A stretch of 64,000 bases of DNA from PFL25 sp046260155 (GCA_046260155.1 JBJYXV010000077.1:1-64000), one strand, 5' to 3'. Counted from the stretch's first letter, positions 33,858 through 42,738 are shown. Notes: generated from the letters alone by a model not told the origin. Translations and numbers: made by a program.

Positions 33858-34640
33858 TTACTCAGGAATAATAGTAACTTTCCGGCGTGGTTCTTCCCCA
33901 ATACTTTCTGTGGTTACCCCTTCATTATCTCGCAGTTCAATGTGGATTATGCGGCGCTCGCTGGCTGGCATTGGTTCTAATACCTGCCTGCGCCCTGTGT
34001 TGATCGCCTGGTCTGCCATGCGGCGGGCTAATTGGCGCAGCTGGTTCTCGCGGCGAACCCGGTATCCCTCAATATCCACAATAAGTGGTATCGAGCGGCC
34101 GATCTCTTTATTGATGATCAGGCTTGAAATGTACTGCAGTGAATTCAAAGTTTCTGCCTGGCGACCGATCAGGTAACTGAGATCATCGCCCTGGATATTG
34201 ACCCGGATTGGGACACGGTTGCGTGAATCCGTGTCGGGAAGATATTCGGAAGTGACTGTTGCCCGCACCCTCATTTTCTCAAGCAGCTCTTTCACCACTT
34301 CCCTTGCGATATCCAGGATGTAATCATCACCGAGGAAGGGAATTTCTTCTTCCTCGGGAACCATTTTACTGATCTCAGCCGTGGTTGGCTCTGGTTCAGA
34401 AACGGGTGGTTGCTCAGCTCCGGTTTCTTCAGCTGCCATGTCTGGTTGTCCGGGATCAGAAATCATGGTTAAGCGGATGCGCGCCTGGCGATTTCCCAGA
34501 CCGAAGAGGCCTTTACCACCCTCATCCAAAATTTCGATATCTACGGCATCACGGGGTACACCAAGGTCTGCGAGTCCCTGGTTGATAGCTTCCTCTACTG
34601 TGGGTGCAATAATTTCTATGTTCGTACGTCTATCATTCAT
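33858..34640 (-). CDS. jag: RNA-binding protein Jag (KhpB/EloR)
   Basis: A 260-residue protein with the Jag-N domain (about 1-55, including the LGVPRDAVDIEILDEGGKGLFG block), an acidic Pro/Glu-rich linker (about 75-120), a KH domain (about 130-200; LIGRQAETLNSLQY) and a C-terminal R3H domain. It binds RNA and in Gram-positive bacteria regulates cell elongation and division. The ATG at 34640 begins one base after the yidC stop; the frame extends further upstream into yidC but without Jag sequence. Its position after yidC is nearly universal. Confidence 0.93.
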   Translation of the reverse strand: MNDRRTNIEIIAPTVEEAINQGLADLGVPRDAVDIEILDEGGKGLFGLGNRQARIRLTMISDPGQPDMAAEETGAEQPPVSEPEPTTAEISKMVPEEEEIPFLGDDYILDIAREVVKELLEKMRVRATVTSEYLPDTDSRNRVPIRVNIQGDDLSYLIGRQAETLNSLQYISSLIINKEIGRSIPLIVDIEGYRVRRENQLRQLARRMADQAINTGRRQVLEPMPASERRIIHIELRDNEGVTTESIGEEPRRKVTIIPE

Positions 34641-34641
34641 A

Positions 34642-35442
34642 TTATTTCTTGTCTGTATTTGAAGTAAAACGAGATGGCAGAAGATTTCGCCAATCCAACC
34701 TGCCCATAAGGCCGTATTGAAGGATGCCGACCGCATTGCTGGTGACGAAATAGAGTGCCAGTCCAGATGGGAAGCTGTAAGCCAGGTAACCCATGAAAAG
34801 CGGCATGTATAAATTCATCGCCCGGCCCATGTTTGCACCTTGTTCACCGGTCGTGGAGGGAGGTGTCATCAGCTTGGACTGCAAGAAGGTCGTGCCAACA
34901 ACCAGTATGGCTAGAATGGGAATTCCAAAACCAGCGATAGTAATTCCAAAGTCTTTCTCAGGCTGGCTCAAATCCATCCATAAAAAGTAGTTGTTGAGGG
35001 GAATCAGAGCGGCGGCGTTGTAAAAGGGGTATATATGCTTGGTGAGTTCCAGTAGCTGCATCGGAGTCACAGCTAAAGCGCGGATGATCGCCTGATAAAG
35101 TCCAATGATGATTGGAAACTGGATCAGCGTTGGGAGACAGGAACCAAAAGGACTGACACCCATCTCCTTGTAAAGATTCATCTGCTCCTGAGCCAACTTT
35201 TCCCGATCACCCTTATATTTCTTTTGAATATCCTGCCATTTCTTAGATTTCTGCAGGTCCTGCATTGAGCGGGTGCTCTTAATCTGCGAGGCGGTGAGTG
35301 GGTATGTGATTAGCCGCACGAGGATCGTAAATACGATGATGGCTAAACCGAAGTTTTGTCCTAAGCCGCTGTAAATCCACATCAGTGAATTTATCATCGG
35401 GTTGAGAATCAGCGTGGACCAAGCTTGACCAAATATTTCCAT
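34642..35442 (-). CDS. yidC: Membrane protein insertase YidC
   Basis: A 266-residue YidC/Oxa1 insertase of the short, monoderm kind without the large periplasmic domain of Gram-negative forms. Five hydrophobic segments are visible, with the conserved ILVRLITYPLT segment carrying the hydrophilic-groove arginine, a cytoplasmic coiled-coil loop (MQDLQKSKKWQDIQKKYKGD) and the PTLIQFPIIIGLYQ helix. It inserts membrane proteins alone or with SecYEG. Unlike many Gram-positive YidCs it has no lipobox. Confidence 0.95.
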   Translation of the reverse strand: MEIFGQAWSTLILNPMINSLMWIYSGLGQNFGLAIIVFTILVRLITYPLTASQIKSTRSMQDLQKSKKWQDIQKKYKGDREKLAQEQMNLYKEMGVSPFGSCLPTLIQFPIIIGLYQAIIRALAVTPMQLLELTKHIYPFYNAAALIPLNNYFLWMDLSQPEKDFGITIAGFGIPILAILVVGTTFLQSKLMTPPSTTGEQGANMGRAMNLYMPLFMGYLAYSFPSGLALYFVTSNAVGILQYGLMGRLDWRNLLPSRFTSNTDKK

Positions 35443-35477
35443 GTAAGTAAACCTATCAGTTTCCGGATGCTAGTAAA

Positions 35478-36566
35478 TTATTCAGCAGGGTTAAAAGTCC
35501 ATTGCTGAGCACCATTTTCGTTTACGGCAATTAACAAATTATCAGACAAAGTGAGGGCTACCAGGATCAGACCATTTGCAGACTCTGGTGCGGTATAGAT
35601 ATTTCCACCAAGGGTTTGCGACCACTGAACCTTTCCGCTGGTATCCAGTTTGAAAAGGATACCAGCCTGGCTGGTGACATATATGTCCTGGTCCATCACC
35701 AGGGGTGAACCAACGATTTGCCCATCCAACTGTTCTGATGTCAATTCCCATTCCTGAGCACCGGTTTCGGCATCGACAGCGTAGAAGTAACCATCTAAAT
35801 CACCGAAATACAGCACTCCATCAGAAATTGAGGGCCCTGACCAAATCCAGCCACCTTCTGCGGTAGAAAACTCCCAAACAATGGCTCCGTTATCTGCATT
35901 CAGTGCAAATAATTTTCCTCCAAAGGTGCCAACGTAAAGTTCGCCGTTATCATTAAAGGCGGGCGTACCAACGATAGCTCCTCCAAGATCGTCTGATTGC
36001 CAAATTTCGGTCCCATTTTGTGGATCAATAGCGTAAACAGTATGATCCATTGATGGCAGGAACAGGCAACCGCAGGCTTCATTCGTAGCGGGTTTGGCCC
36101 AGGATTCACCCTGGGAGGTAAAAGTCCATTGCAGGCTACCCCCCTGGTTCAATGAATACAGGTTTTCATCAGCTGCAGGAGCAAAGATTGAACCATCCTC
36201 GACTAAGGTACTGGCAATGTAGCGATTTGTTGCATCCGGGAAAACCCAATTCTGCCTGCCGGTTTCAGTATCTAGGCTGTACAAATTAGAGTCATAGCTG
36301 CCAACGATCAGCTGTCCATCATCGGTCAACGAAGGTGCCGCATAAAAGGTGACATTATTGTCAGCCTCAGCAGGAAAGCGCCAGTGTTCAGAACCATCTT
36401 CTAAATTAATTGCAAAAACCTGCGTATTATGGGCGACATAGGCGTACTGGTCGTCAACGGTTAAGCCTGGCCAGCTGGTACCAGTGTTTGCAGACCCAGA
36501 ACAAGCGCTGACCAAGACTGCTAAACCGAGGAAAATGAAAAGGTATAGATATTTTTTTTGATTCAT
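35478..36566 (-). CDS. PQQ-like beta-propeller lipoprotein (BamB-like)
   Basis: A 362-residue lipoprotein: signal peptide with lipobox LVSAC, then repeated blades of about 40 residues with the W-x-F/A-x(n)-G...YVG(T/S)-x-(D/G)-x-x-(L/V)(Y/F)A-(L/I)(D/N) pattern (for example GTFGGKLFALNADNGAIVWEF), seven or eight in all. Such propellers act as scaffolds for outer-surface protein complexes (BamB in diderms) or as cofactor-free relatives of quinoprotein dehydrogenases. It is inserted between yidC and yidD in the rpmH-jag block, where it is not normally found, which suggests a link to membrane-protein insertion or folding (inference). Confidence 0.85.
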   Translation of the reverse strand: MNQKKYLYLFIFLGLAVLVSACSGSANTGTSWPGLTVDDQYAYVAHNTQVFAINLEDGSEHWRFPAEADNNVTFYAAPSLTDDGQLIVGSYDSNLYSLDTETGRQNWVFPDATNRYIASTLVEDGSIFAPAADENLYSLNQGGSLQWTFTSQGESWAKPATNEACGCLFLPSMDHTVYAIDPQNGTEIWQSDDLGGAIVGTPAFNDNGELYVGTFGGKLFALNADNGAIVWEFSTAEGGWIWSGPSISDGVLYFGDLDGYFYAVDAETGAQEWELTSEQLDGQIVGSPLVMDQDIYVTSQAGILFKLDTSGKVQWSQTLGGNIYTAPESANGLILVALTLSDNLLIAVNENGAQQWTFNPAE

Positions 36567-36601
36567 TCTATGATCGTTTTATTTGATATCTGATCCATGA
36601 T

Positions 36602-36901
36602 TTACGGGACGGGATCATACCCTCCGGGATTAAACGGATTGCAACGCATGATACGCCAGGTTGCCAACCAGCTGCCCTTCAGGACACCGTGTTTGTATAT
36701 CGCCTGGTAGCCATAATGCGAGCATGATGGATAGAATCGGCAAGAATTCGCCGGTAATCCACGTGAAAGGGTTTTCTGGTACAAGCGGATCAACCCTAAT
36801 AAAACCAGACGTGGTAGATAAATTAAACCAAGGGGTAAATCTCGCACCCTGGGTTCGTTTGGATAATCGTGATCGTGATCGAAATGAAGTTCACTCGTCA
36901 T
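36602..36901 (-). CDS. yidD: Membrane protein insertion efficiency factor YidD
   Basis: A 99-residue YidD. The core LIRLYQKTLSRGLPANSCRF followed by YPSCSHYGYQAI and RCNPFNPGGYDPVP is diagnostic. About 25 extra residues rich in Asp/His (HFDHDHDY) precede the amphipathic helix. It overlaps rnpA by 11 bases. It aids YidC-dependent insertion. Confidence 0.95.
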   Translation of the reverse strand: MTSELHFDHDHDYPNEPRVRDLPLGLIYLPRLVLLGLIRLYQKTLSRGLPANSCRFYPSCSHYGYQAIYKHGVLKGSWLATWRIMRCNPFNPGGYDPVP

Positions 36902-37241
36902 GGGGTTTTTCCAATAAGTTTGCCTGGGTTAATAAATCGATCAGTGCAGTTTCAACTTCATCAAATCTGGCGTTTACCATCGGTTTGCGTGCCAAAACCA
37001 CCAAATCCCATCCAGGGTTGATACCCGGGATGAGGGGGCGGATTGATTCTCGGAGGACACGTTTCATCTGGTTTCGTTGGACTGCTTTCCCGATCGAACG
37101 ACCTGCGGATACTGCAAACCTTGATTGATTCATCTCATTTGGGAGGGCAATCAGCACAACAAGCGGGTGGGCATAAGATTTTCCGAAACGCCTCACCCGC
37201 TTGAAATCGGTACTGCTGGTCAAGCGAAATCTGCGCTTCAA
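36891..37241 (-). CDS. rnpA: Ribonuclease P protein component
   Basis: RnpA (116 aa), the protein subunit that assists RNase P RNA in 5' tRNA processing. It begins KRRFRLTSSTDFKRVRRFG, has the RNA-binding RNQMKRVLRE segment (RNR motif) and ends with a basic-poor tail that overlaps yidD. The next gene upstream is rpmH, 27 bases away, the standard pairing. Confidence 0.95.
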   Translation of the reverse strand: MKRRFRLTSSTDFKRVRRFGKSYAHPLVVLIALPNEMNQSRFAVSAGRSIGKAVQRNQMKRVLRESIRPLIPGINPGWDLVVLARKPMVNARFDEVETALIDLLTQANLLEKPHDE

Positions 37242-37268
37242 ATATTTGCCCCAAAATAGCCGTTGACC

Positions 37269-37445
37269 TTAGCCGTTCCAATTTGTTTGCTTGACGTGAT
37301 TATTTTTCTTTACCGCCAGTCGATAACGCCCTTTCAGACGCCTGCGCTTGAGCACTTTGCGTCCATCTGGCGTAGCCATTCGGGATCGAAAACCATGCAC
37401 CCTTAATCGACGACGTATCTTCGGTTGATATGTACGTTTTGGCAT
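37269..37445 (-). CDS. rpmH: 50S ribosomal protein L34
   Basis: A 58-codon gene reading MPKRTYQPKIRRRLRVHGFR at the start and continuing with the invariant RMATPDGRKVLKRRRLKGR. It is longer than the usual 44-47 residues because of a tail of about 12 residues (KKNNHVKQTNWNG). AGGAAAG lies a few bases before the ATG. First gene of the rpmH-rnpA-yidD-propeller-yidC-jag operon. The 240 bases upstream hold no dnaA gene and no recognisable DnaA-box cluster. Confidence 0.96.
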   Translation of the reverse strand: MPKRTYQPKIRRRLRVHGFRSRMATPDGRKVLKRRRLKGRYRLAVKKNNHVKQTNWNG

Positions 37446-37689
37446 CACACTTTCCTATATGTATTTTTTCACCCACCTTGCTAGAGGTTTTAGAAATTTA
37501 CCTGAAACATCCGGGAAGAGGGGCTTCTTGTCAGCAGACGAATGACGATTATACCCGATGGGGATATTTTGGTCAAATTTATTTCGTGTATTATCTCACA
37601 AATCTTACCAATTCGAATTGCGACTGGTTCCTGGACGGGAGGTTGGGTGAATCTTCCTCAATGAGGTATTTAAGCCGGGTGGTAATCTG

Positions 37690-38793
37690 CTACCGGCTTT
37701 CACCAAGAATCAGGATTACGGTGATCTCCTTGCGGTTTCGAACCACCTTAATCGTGACCTGCTCACCTGGTTCGTGCCGAAACAGGGTGTTGATATAAGT
37801 ATGATCCTGATCCAGGGGAACGTCATCGATATAGGTGATGATATCACCCTCGCTTAAGCCGCTGACCGCAGCAGGACTTCCTGGAAGAATGTTGGAGATA
37901 TAAGCGCCCCATTGCACCGGCAAACCGTATATCCGAGCGATGCGAGGCGTAATAGCCTGCCAGCGGATTCCCATTTGCGGGCGAGCAAAGTACCCTTTAT
38001 CTACGATTTGTTCTGCAACAATCCGGGCCGTGTTGATTGGGATCGCAAATCCCAATCCTTCAGCGACGGTATTGCTAGATCCTGAACCGCGCACAACGAG
38101 CGTATTTATACCCACCACATCACCCGCCAAATTCACCAGAGGGCCACCAGAATTTCCCTCATTAATCGCAGCATCTGTCTGGATCAAGTCTTCCATCAGA
38201 AAGCCACTGCCGGTGTCCAGCGAACGACCCGTGGCGCTGATCACACCCACCGTTACCGTATTCACGAAATCACCCAATGGTGAACCGATGGCAATCACTG
38301 TTTCACCAGGTTTTAAGCTATCAGAATTACCTAATTGGGCGATCGCGGGAATATTCCCATTCGTTGAAAGGACCGCAAGATCTGCATATATATCTGTCCC
38401 AACAATTTCTGCTGGCAGTTCTGTACCATCCGAGAGCACCGCGACTACCTGGGAAGTTCCTTCAACAACGTGATTATTTGTGAGGATAAATCCTTCAGGT
38501 GATATGACCACGCCACTGCCGCTGATCGTGCGACCAGCCAAGTCACCCACCACGGTTACAACCGACGGGGCGACTGTTTCCACCGCCCCAGTAATGGCTG
38601 TTTCTATTGAAGTGGTGGAGATATCAAGATTTACCTGCTTGGTAGATGCTGGTTGAGTGGTGACTGCTGGAGCAGGTTCCGAGTTCTGCAGGTAATTAAA
38701 TACGTAAACACCTCCAGCCATGGTGCCGATCAGTGCCGAGGCGCCAGCTACGATACCGATTACGATCAAATAGAGAACGGACCGGGTGGACAT
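37690..38793 (-). CDS. HtrA/DegP-type membrane-anchored serine protease
   Basis: A 367-residue protease with an N-terminal membrane anchor (about 5-32), a Thr/Ser/Pro-rich stalk, a trypsin-like domain with the triad H108 (TNNHVV), D138 (ADLAVL) and S215 (GNSGGPL), and one PDZ domain (about 270-365). Acts outside the membrane on misfolded proteins. It starts three bases after the stop of the YugP-like gene and is the last of three consecutive envelope proteases. A short hairpin overlaps its stop codon (AAGCCGG/CCGGCTT), without a T-tract. Confidence 0.93.
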   Translation of the reverse strand: MSTRSVLYLIVIGIVAGASALIGTMAGGVYVFNYLQNSEPAPAVTTQPASTKQVNLDISTTSIETAITGAVETVAPSVVTVVGDLAGRTISGSGVVISPEGFILTNNHVVEGTSQVVAVLSDGTELPAEIVGTDIYADLAVLSTNGNIPAIAQLGNSDSLKPGETVIAIGSPLGDFVNTVTVGVISATGRSLDTGSGFLMEDLIQTDAAINEGNSGGPLVNLAGDVVGINTLVVRGSGSSNTVAEGLGFAIPINTARIVAEQIVDKGYFARPQMGIRWQAITPRIARIYGLPVQWGAYISNILPGSPAAVSGLSEGDIITYIDDVPLDQDHTYINTLFRHEPGEQVTIKVVRNRKEITVILILGESR

Positions 38794-38796
38794 GAA

Positions 38797-39495
38797 TTAT
38801 CGTCTACGACCGCCCATACCTCCCACCAGGCTGGTGAAATAAAACAGCTGCATGATCGAGGTCAGCAGTGCGGCGACATAAGTGAAGGCGGCAGCATTTA
38901 ATACCTTGTTAACACCCTTTTGTTCTTCACTGCCAACGATGATCCCCGACTGCACCAGCAGCTTTTTGGCACGTGCTGATGCGTTCAGTTCTACGGGCAG
39001 TGTCGCCAGGGAGAACAAAGCTCCTGCGGAAAACACAAATACACCGAGCCAGGCCAATCCAGCCCACTGCATGAACAACCCGATGATGATGAAGATCCAA
39101 CCCAGGGTTGAACCGATATTTACCGCTGGGATCAGGGCAGAGCGTATTTTGAGCGGGAAATATCCTTCGTTATCTTGAAGCGCATGCCCGAGCTCATGGG
39201 CGGCGATCGCTACTGCTGCGACCGAGGCGGACTGGTAGACACCCTGTGAAAGCCGCAGTACTTTATGCCGCGGATCGTAGTGATCAGTCATTCTTCCAGA
39301 CACCGCTTCAATGTTCACATCGTAAAGACGCCCTGTATTAATGAGTCGTTGAGCGGCTTGTGCGCCGGTTAAGCGGCTGCGGGTTCCGACCTGGCTCCAC
39401 CTGCGGTAGGTCGAGCTCACATACAGTTGAGCGATCATTACCAGCAGGAAAGCCGGTATCATATATACCCAATAATTTACATTGTAAAACAACAT
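38797..39495 (-). CDS. YugP-like membrane zinc metallopeptidase
   Basis: A 232-residue zinc metallopeptidase (Zn_peptidase_2). An N-terminal span (about 8-26) is followed by the catalytic HELGH (H100, E101, H104) and two to three spans in the C-terminal half. The characteristic sequence before the motif, DPRHKVLRLSQGVY, is present. Substrates are unknown. It starts 19 bases downstream of the CtpA gene, with an AGGAGG site before the ATG, and HtrA follows. Confidence 0.9.
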   Translation of the reverse strand: MLFYNVNYWVYMIPAFLLVMIAQLYVSSTYRRWSQVGTRSRLTGAQAAQRLINTGRLYDVNIEAVSGRMTDHYDPRHKVLRLSQGVYQSASVAAVAIAAHELGHALQDNEGYFPLKIRSALIPAVNIGSTLGWIFIIIGLFMQWAGLAWLGVFVFSAGALFSLATLPVELNASARAKKLLVQSGIIVGSEEQKGVNKVLNAAAFTYVAALLTSIMQLFYFTSLVGGMGGRRR

Positions 39496-39514
39496 CTTGA
39501 CTCCTCCTTTTTAA

Positions 39515-40795
39515 TCAAGGCGAGGACAACAATTCGATCGCTTTATCGAGTTGAGGATCTTTCTCGTTCAAGAAATCATCCTCAGTCAGGTCGACTTCAA
39601 TATCAGGTTCTACACCCAGCTTGTGGATTGTGCGACCGTTCGGTGTCAGCCAGCGAGCGATGGTAATCCTTACCAAACCCTGGTCATCTGCCAGCGGGAT
39701 CCAGTTTTGAACAGAGCCTTTACCGAAGGTGACTTTCCCTACCAGCGTGCCTCGTTCGTAATCTTGAATCGCTCCAGCCACAATTTCTGATGCGGATGCG
39801 GAACCCTCATTTATCAGCACCACCAGCGGTATATCAGTCGCAAGACCCCCTCCTACAGCATCAAAGGTATCGCGGCTGCCGTCCCCATATTCCTGGTACA
39901 TGATCACACCCTGATCGATGAATTGAGAGCTGATCTCTACTGCTGAATTACGCTCACCTCCAGGATTATTCCGCAGATCAAGGATCAAACCAACCGGATC
40001 CTGGGCAAGCAGGTCTTCGAGGGCTGCTGCCATTTCATTGGTTGCTTTTTTACTGAAAGAGGATAATTTCAGATAGGCAATATTTCCATCCAGCATTTCG
40101 TATTCAACCACGGGAATGATGATGCGGGCTCGTTCAAGTGTCACCTCAAACGGTTTTTCACCTTCCCTGAAAATGGTCAGCGTCACGGGCGTTCCAGCAG
40201 GTCCGAGCACTTTGCGGATCACCAGACTGCCATCAATGCCGGTCATATCCTCACCATCGATGGCGATGATCTGGTCGCCGGGTTTCAAACCAGCATTTTC
40301 GGCCGGTGAATCACGCATCGGGCTTACGATGGTCAGGTATTCTTGGGTTGTGTCCACATAAGCACCAATACCCTCATACTCACCTGTGAGCTCAATATTC
40401 GCCTGGCGATACTGCTCTGGGTCCATGTAGGATGAATGCTGATCTCCAAGGGATTGCATCATACCTTTAATAGCGCCCTGCATCATCAGCGTATCATCTA
40501 CTGGCTGGTCGATGTATAAATCGTGGACCAAATCCCAGCTCTGCCAGAATGGTGCAAACAGGTCTTCCAGCTCTTTTGGAGTGCTGGTCGCTTCAGGGGG
40601 AGTGGTGCCCAATAATTCTTCAACTGTTTCCTGCAATAAATTGGAAGCAGTGGAAGCAGCAGACGAGTTTGAAACCTGTGGGGTTACCTCGACTGATTCA
40701 TTACCCCCGACCAGCATTCCCAATGAGAATGAACCTGCTGCCAAAAGCAGGACGAGTAAAGCCGCCCCACCGATTAATATTAATTTTTTTGCCAT
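39515..40795 (-). CDS. S41 C-terminal processing peptidase (CtpA-like)
   Basis: A 426-residue carboxyl-terminal protease: N-terminal anchor (about 4-26), a linker, a PDZ domain (about 125-210) and the S41 peptidase core with the serine in EGSASASEIVAGA and the lysine in GKVTFGKGSVQ. It processes or degrades extracytoplasmic proteins. The ATG at 40795 is chosen since GGAG stands five bases upstream; a TTG six codons earlier would precede that site. First gene of the CtpA-YugP-HtrA group. Confidence 0.92.
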   Translation of the reverse strand: MAKKLILIGGAALLVLLLAAGSFSLGMLVGGNESVEVTPQVSNSSAASTASNLLQETVEELLGTTPPEATSTPKELEDLFAPFWQSWDLVHDLYIDQPVDDTLMMQGAIKGMMQSLGDQHSSYMDPEQYRQANIELTGEYEGIGAYVDTTQEYLTIVSPMRDSPAENAGLKPGDQIIAIDGEDMTGIDGSLVIRKVLGPAGTPVTLTIFREGEKPFEVTLERARIIIPVVEYEMLDGNIAYLKLSSFSKKATNEMAAALEDLLAQDPVGLILDLRNNPGGERNSAVEISSQFIDQGVIMYQEYGDGSRDTFDAVGGGLATDIPLVVLINEGSASASEIVAGAIQDYERGTLVGKVTFGKGSVQNWIPLADDQGLVRITIARWLTPNGRTIHKLGVEPDIEVDLTEDDFLNEKDPQLDKAIELLSSP

Positions 40796-40880
40796 ACCTG
40801 CTCCATAGCTCAATATTACTGTTTAATCTAAAATTACCATACAATGATTAGAACAAAATAAGATCAAGGCAAGGGAATAA

Positions 40881-41681
40881 TCAGAAATCCAATAATTGGG
40901 GGAGGTATGAATTAAATGATTTAGGGTCGTTTACCTGTTCAACATATGACAGCAGTGCATCGCCATCGATCTGGTACAGCGGATGACAGGAAGTGGGCAG
41001 CGCACCGCCTGGGGCATAAACAACTGCATCGATGAATTGGGTGACCAGGTCAGCCCGATCCAGTCGCTCGACGATCTCTTCAGCAGTGAGGATAACTTTA
41101 TCTGCGGCCAGGCTGAGCTCTTCATCGACACCTGTGTTCATACCGATGACTGCATTTCCCTCCCAGTCTGCCTGGATGGCATGGATTACCGCGACGTCCG
41201 GTTTAATGGCTGGAAAAGCGATCAATTCCTCGTCTGTATATGGATCAACGACTGTCCGAATATCGGGACGAAGACCAGGTAAATCAGTTCCAAGCCAGGC
41301 TCTTGCAGGCAGAAATCCTATACCGGCTAACGTTGCCCGCAATCCGAGCGCCATGCTGGCTTCGGTCTCTTCGATCACCGTAATCTCACCCCTGTTGGCG
41401 TGATGGGTAAACATCGGTGCCAATCCAAATATTTCCAGTCCAAAATAGCACGACCTGACGGTTGATACAAGCCCTGCGCCAACCAGGAGATCGCTTTCGA
41501 ATCCAGCTGTGAAAGAGAGCAGAGTGAGGTCACCAGGTTCCCCGGTTTCTTGAAATTTTCTAATCAGTGCTTTGCTGAAGGCCACAGGTCTCCGGTAATT
41601 GGTCATGCCGCCCAAAGCCAGTGTGCCGCCGGGGGTTACCATTTGAATTGCTTCCTGGAGGGTGGCTCTTTTATCAATCAT
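40881..41681 (-). CDS. CoA-transferase-like subunit (orphan alpha-type)
   Basis: A 266-residue protein of the family I CoA-transferase fold resembling the alpha subunit (GctA/IpdA-like), with GGTLALGGMTNYRRPVAF near the N-terminus. A matching beta subunit with the catalytic SENG glutamate motif is not encoded beside it, and neither strand shows one in the window. It may pair with a subunit elsewhere or have a hydrolase-type or regulatory function. The start overlaps the end of the small membrane protein gene by eight bases. Confidence 0.75.
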   Translation of the reverse strand: MIDKRATLQEAIQMVTPGGTLALGGMTNYRRPVAFSKALIRKFQETGEPGDLTLLSFTAGFESDLLVGAGLVSTVRSCYFGLEIFGLAPMFTHHANRGEITVIEETEASMALGLRATLAGIGFLPARAWLGTDLPGLRPDIRTVVDPYTDEELIAFPAIKPDVAVIHAIQADWEGNAVIGMNTGVDEELSLAADKVILTAEEIVERLDRADLVTQFIDAVVYAPGGALPTSCHPLYQIDGDALLSYVEQVNDPKSFNSYLPQLLDF

Positions 41682-41931
41682 GATCCTTTTCTTCCTCGAC
41701 AGGTGGGTGAGATTCCGAACGGGATTTCAAACCAGCAACGATCTCGGAGAGTTCCTGAAGCGCTTCATCTTCATCCTGCCAGGGATTGCGGGCGCGCCGG
41801 GTAGCTTTACGCATTAAATCAACAGTCATCACACCCTGGCCTCTGCGGAGCGAAAGATAGATCATGATGTTGATCAAGATGATCGCACCAACTGTCAAGC
41901 AAATAACCAATGCTGCCCGATCAAGATCCAT
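41674..41931 (-). CDS. Small single-span membrane protein
   Basis: An 85-residue protein with one N-terminal membrane span (about 5-25) and a charged cytoplasmic tail (about 28-85) ending in an acidic, His-containing stretch. GGAGAG lies directly before the ATG at 41931; the frame remains open upstream for 31 codons without a site. No family recognised. The overlap with the CoA-transferase-like gene suggests co-expression. Confidence 0.6.
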   Translation of the reverse strand: MDLDRAALVICLTVGAIILINIMIYLSLRRGQGVMTVDLMRKATRRARNPWQDEDEALQELSEIVAGLKSRSESHPPVEEEKDHD

Positions 41932-41968
41932 CAGCTCTCCCTGCTTGCCTCCGATCTCCCCTGGAACA

Positions 41969-42628
41969 TTATTCTTGCTCGTTTTCGCTTGACCATAAAC
42001 CTGGGAGGGCGATCGGCAGATCAATTAATCTTTCAATGGAACAATTCACCCCTGTATGTTTTTCTGCGCTGCCAACGAGCACTGTCGTGAATCCCGCCTG
42101 GTAAGCCGGGATCAAGTTGCGGATTGAATCATCCAGGAGGACACAACGACCCGGATTCGGTTCGCCCGCCAGCTCCAAGGCGCGCTGGTACGCATGCTGT
42201 TCGGGTTTGCATAGAAACCCCAGGGCACGCACATCGATAATACCTGCAAAGCAGTCATCGATCCCAAGTTCGTGCAGGACACGATTGGCGTGATCAGCAT
42301 CCGCATTGGTAAAAATCCACTTCTTTTGGGGTAAACTGACCAGCAAATTTCGCAGTTCAGGATCAGGCGACAAATATTCATCCAGTGGTAGATCATGAAC
42401 ATAGGCCAGATAATCATCTTCATCGACCGTATAATGGGTTTGGAGACCGCGGAGGGTCGTTCCATAGGTCTCATAATAAGTCTGGCGTATTTCCTGGATT
42501 TTTTCGGGTGGAAAACCAAGTGGGCCTTGCAGGTAATCCGTCATGCGGACGCGAATCGCCTCCCACAGACCATTATTGTTTGGATAGAGCGTATCATCCA
42601 AGTCGAAGAAGAGGACCGACCAATGCAT
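41969..42628 (-). CDS. HAD-family phosphatase, pyrimidine 5'-nucleotidase-like
   Basis: A 219-residue HAD hydrolase with motif I FFDLDDTLYP (D9, D11), motif II FTNADADH, the lysine in CKPEQHAY and motif III LLDDSIRN. The spacing and the alpha-helical cap match the pyrimidine 5'-nucleotidase (SDT1-like) branch, which dephosphorylates UMP/CMP, though other phosphates are possible. TATAAT ends six bases before the ATG and no ribosome site is present, so the mRNA is probably leaderless. It is divergent from mutL. Confidence 0.83.
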   Translation of the reverse strand: MHWSVLFFDLDDTLYPNNNGLWEAIRVRMTDYLQGPLGFPPEKIQEIRQTYYETYGTTLRGLQTHYTVDEDDYLAYVHDLPLDEYLSPDPELRNLLVSLPQKKWIFTNADADHANRVLHELGIDDCFAGIIDVRALGFLCKPEQHAYQRALELAGEPNPGRCVLLDDSIRNLIPAYQAGFTTVLVGSAEKHTGVNCSIERLIDLPIALPGLWSSENEQE

Positions 42629-42634
42629 TTCGTT

Positions 42635-42640
42635 ATTATA
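42635..42640 (-). promoter_or_regulatory. -10 box for leaderless HAD phosphatase mRNA
   Basis: Perfect TATAAT on the minus strand with six bases between it and the ATG at 42628, placing the transcription start at the start codon. It faces the equally close mutL -10 element about 90 bases away. Confidence 0.5.
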
Positions 42641-42722
42641 AGGGATTTAGGATATGCATGCCGATCCGAATTGCCAGGTACAAGATTTTCACTTTTATGA
42701 TCCACCCCGCCTTACCAGCAAC

Positions 42723-42731
42723 TGATATAAT
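42723..42731 (+). promoter_or_regulatory. Extended -10 promoter for leaderless mutL mRNA
   Basis: TGATATAAT is a perfect extended -10 element; seven bases later comes the mutL ATG (42739), with only T-rich sequence between them and no purine-rich ribosome site. Confidence 0.55.
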
Positions 42732-42738
42732 TTTTTCT

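Noticed and set aside
37446..37689. Possible replication origin upstream of rpmH
   Set aside because: I looked for DnaA boxes and an AT-rich unwinding region; only a single poor TTATCTCACA-like match occurs, and dnaA is absent.
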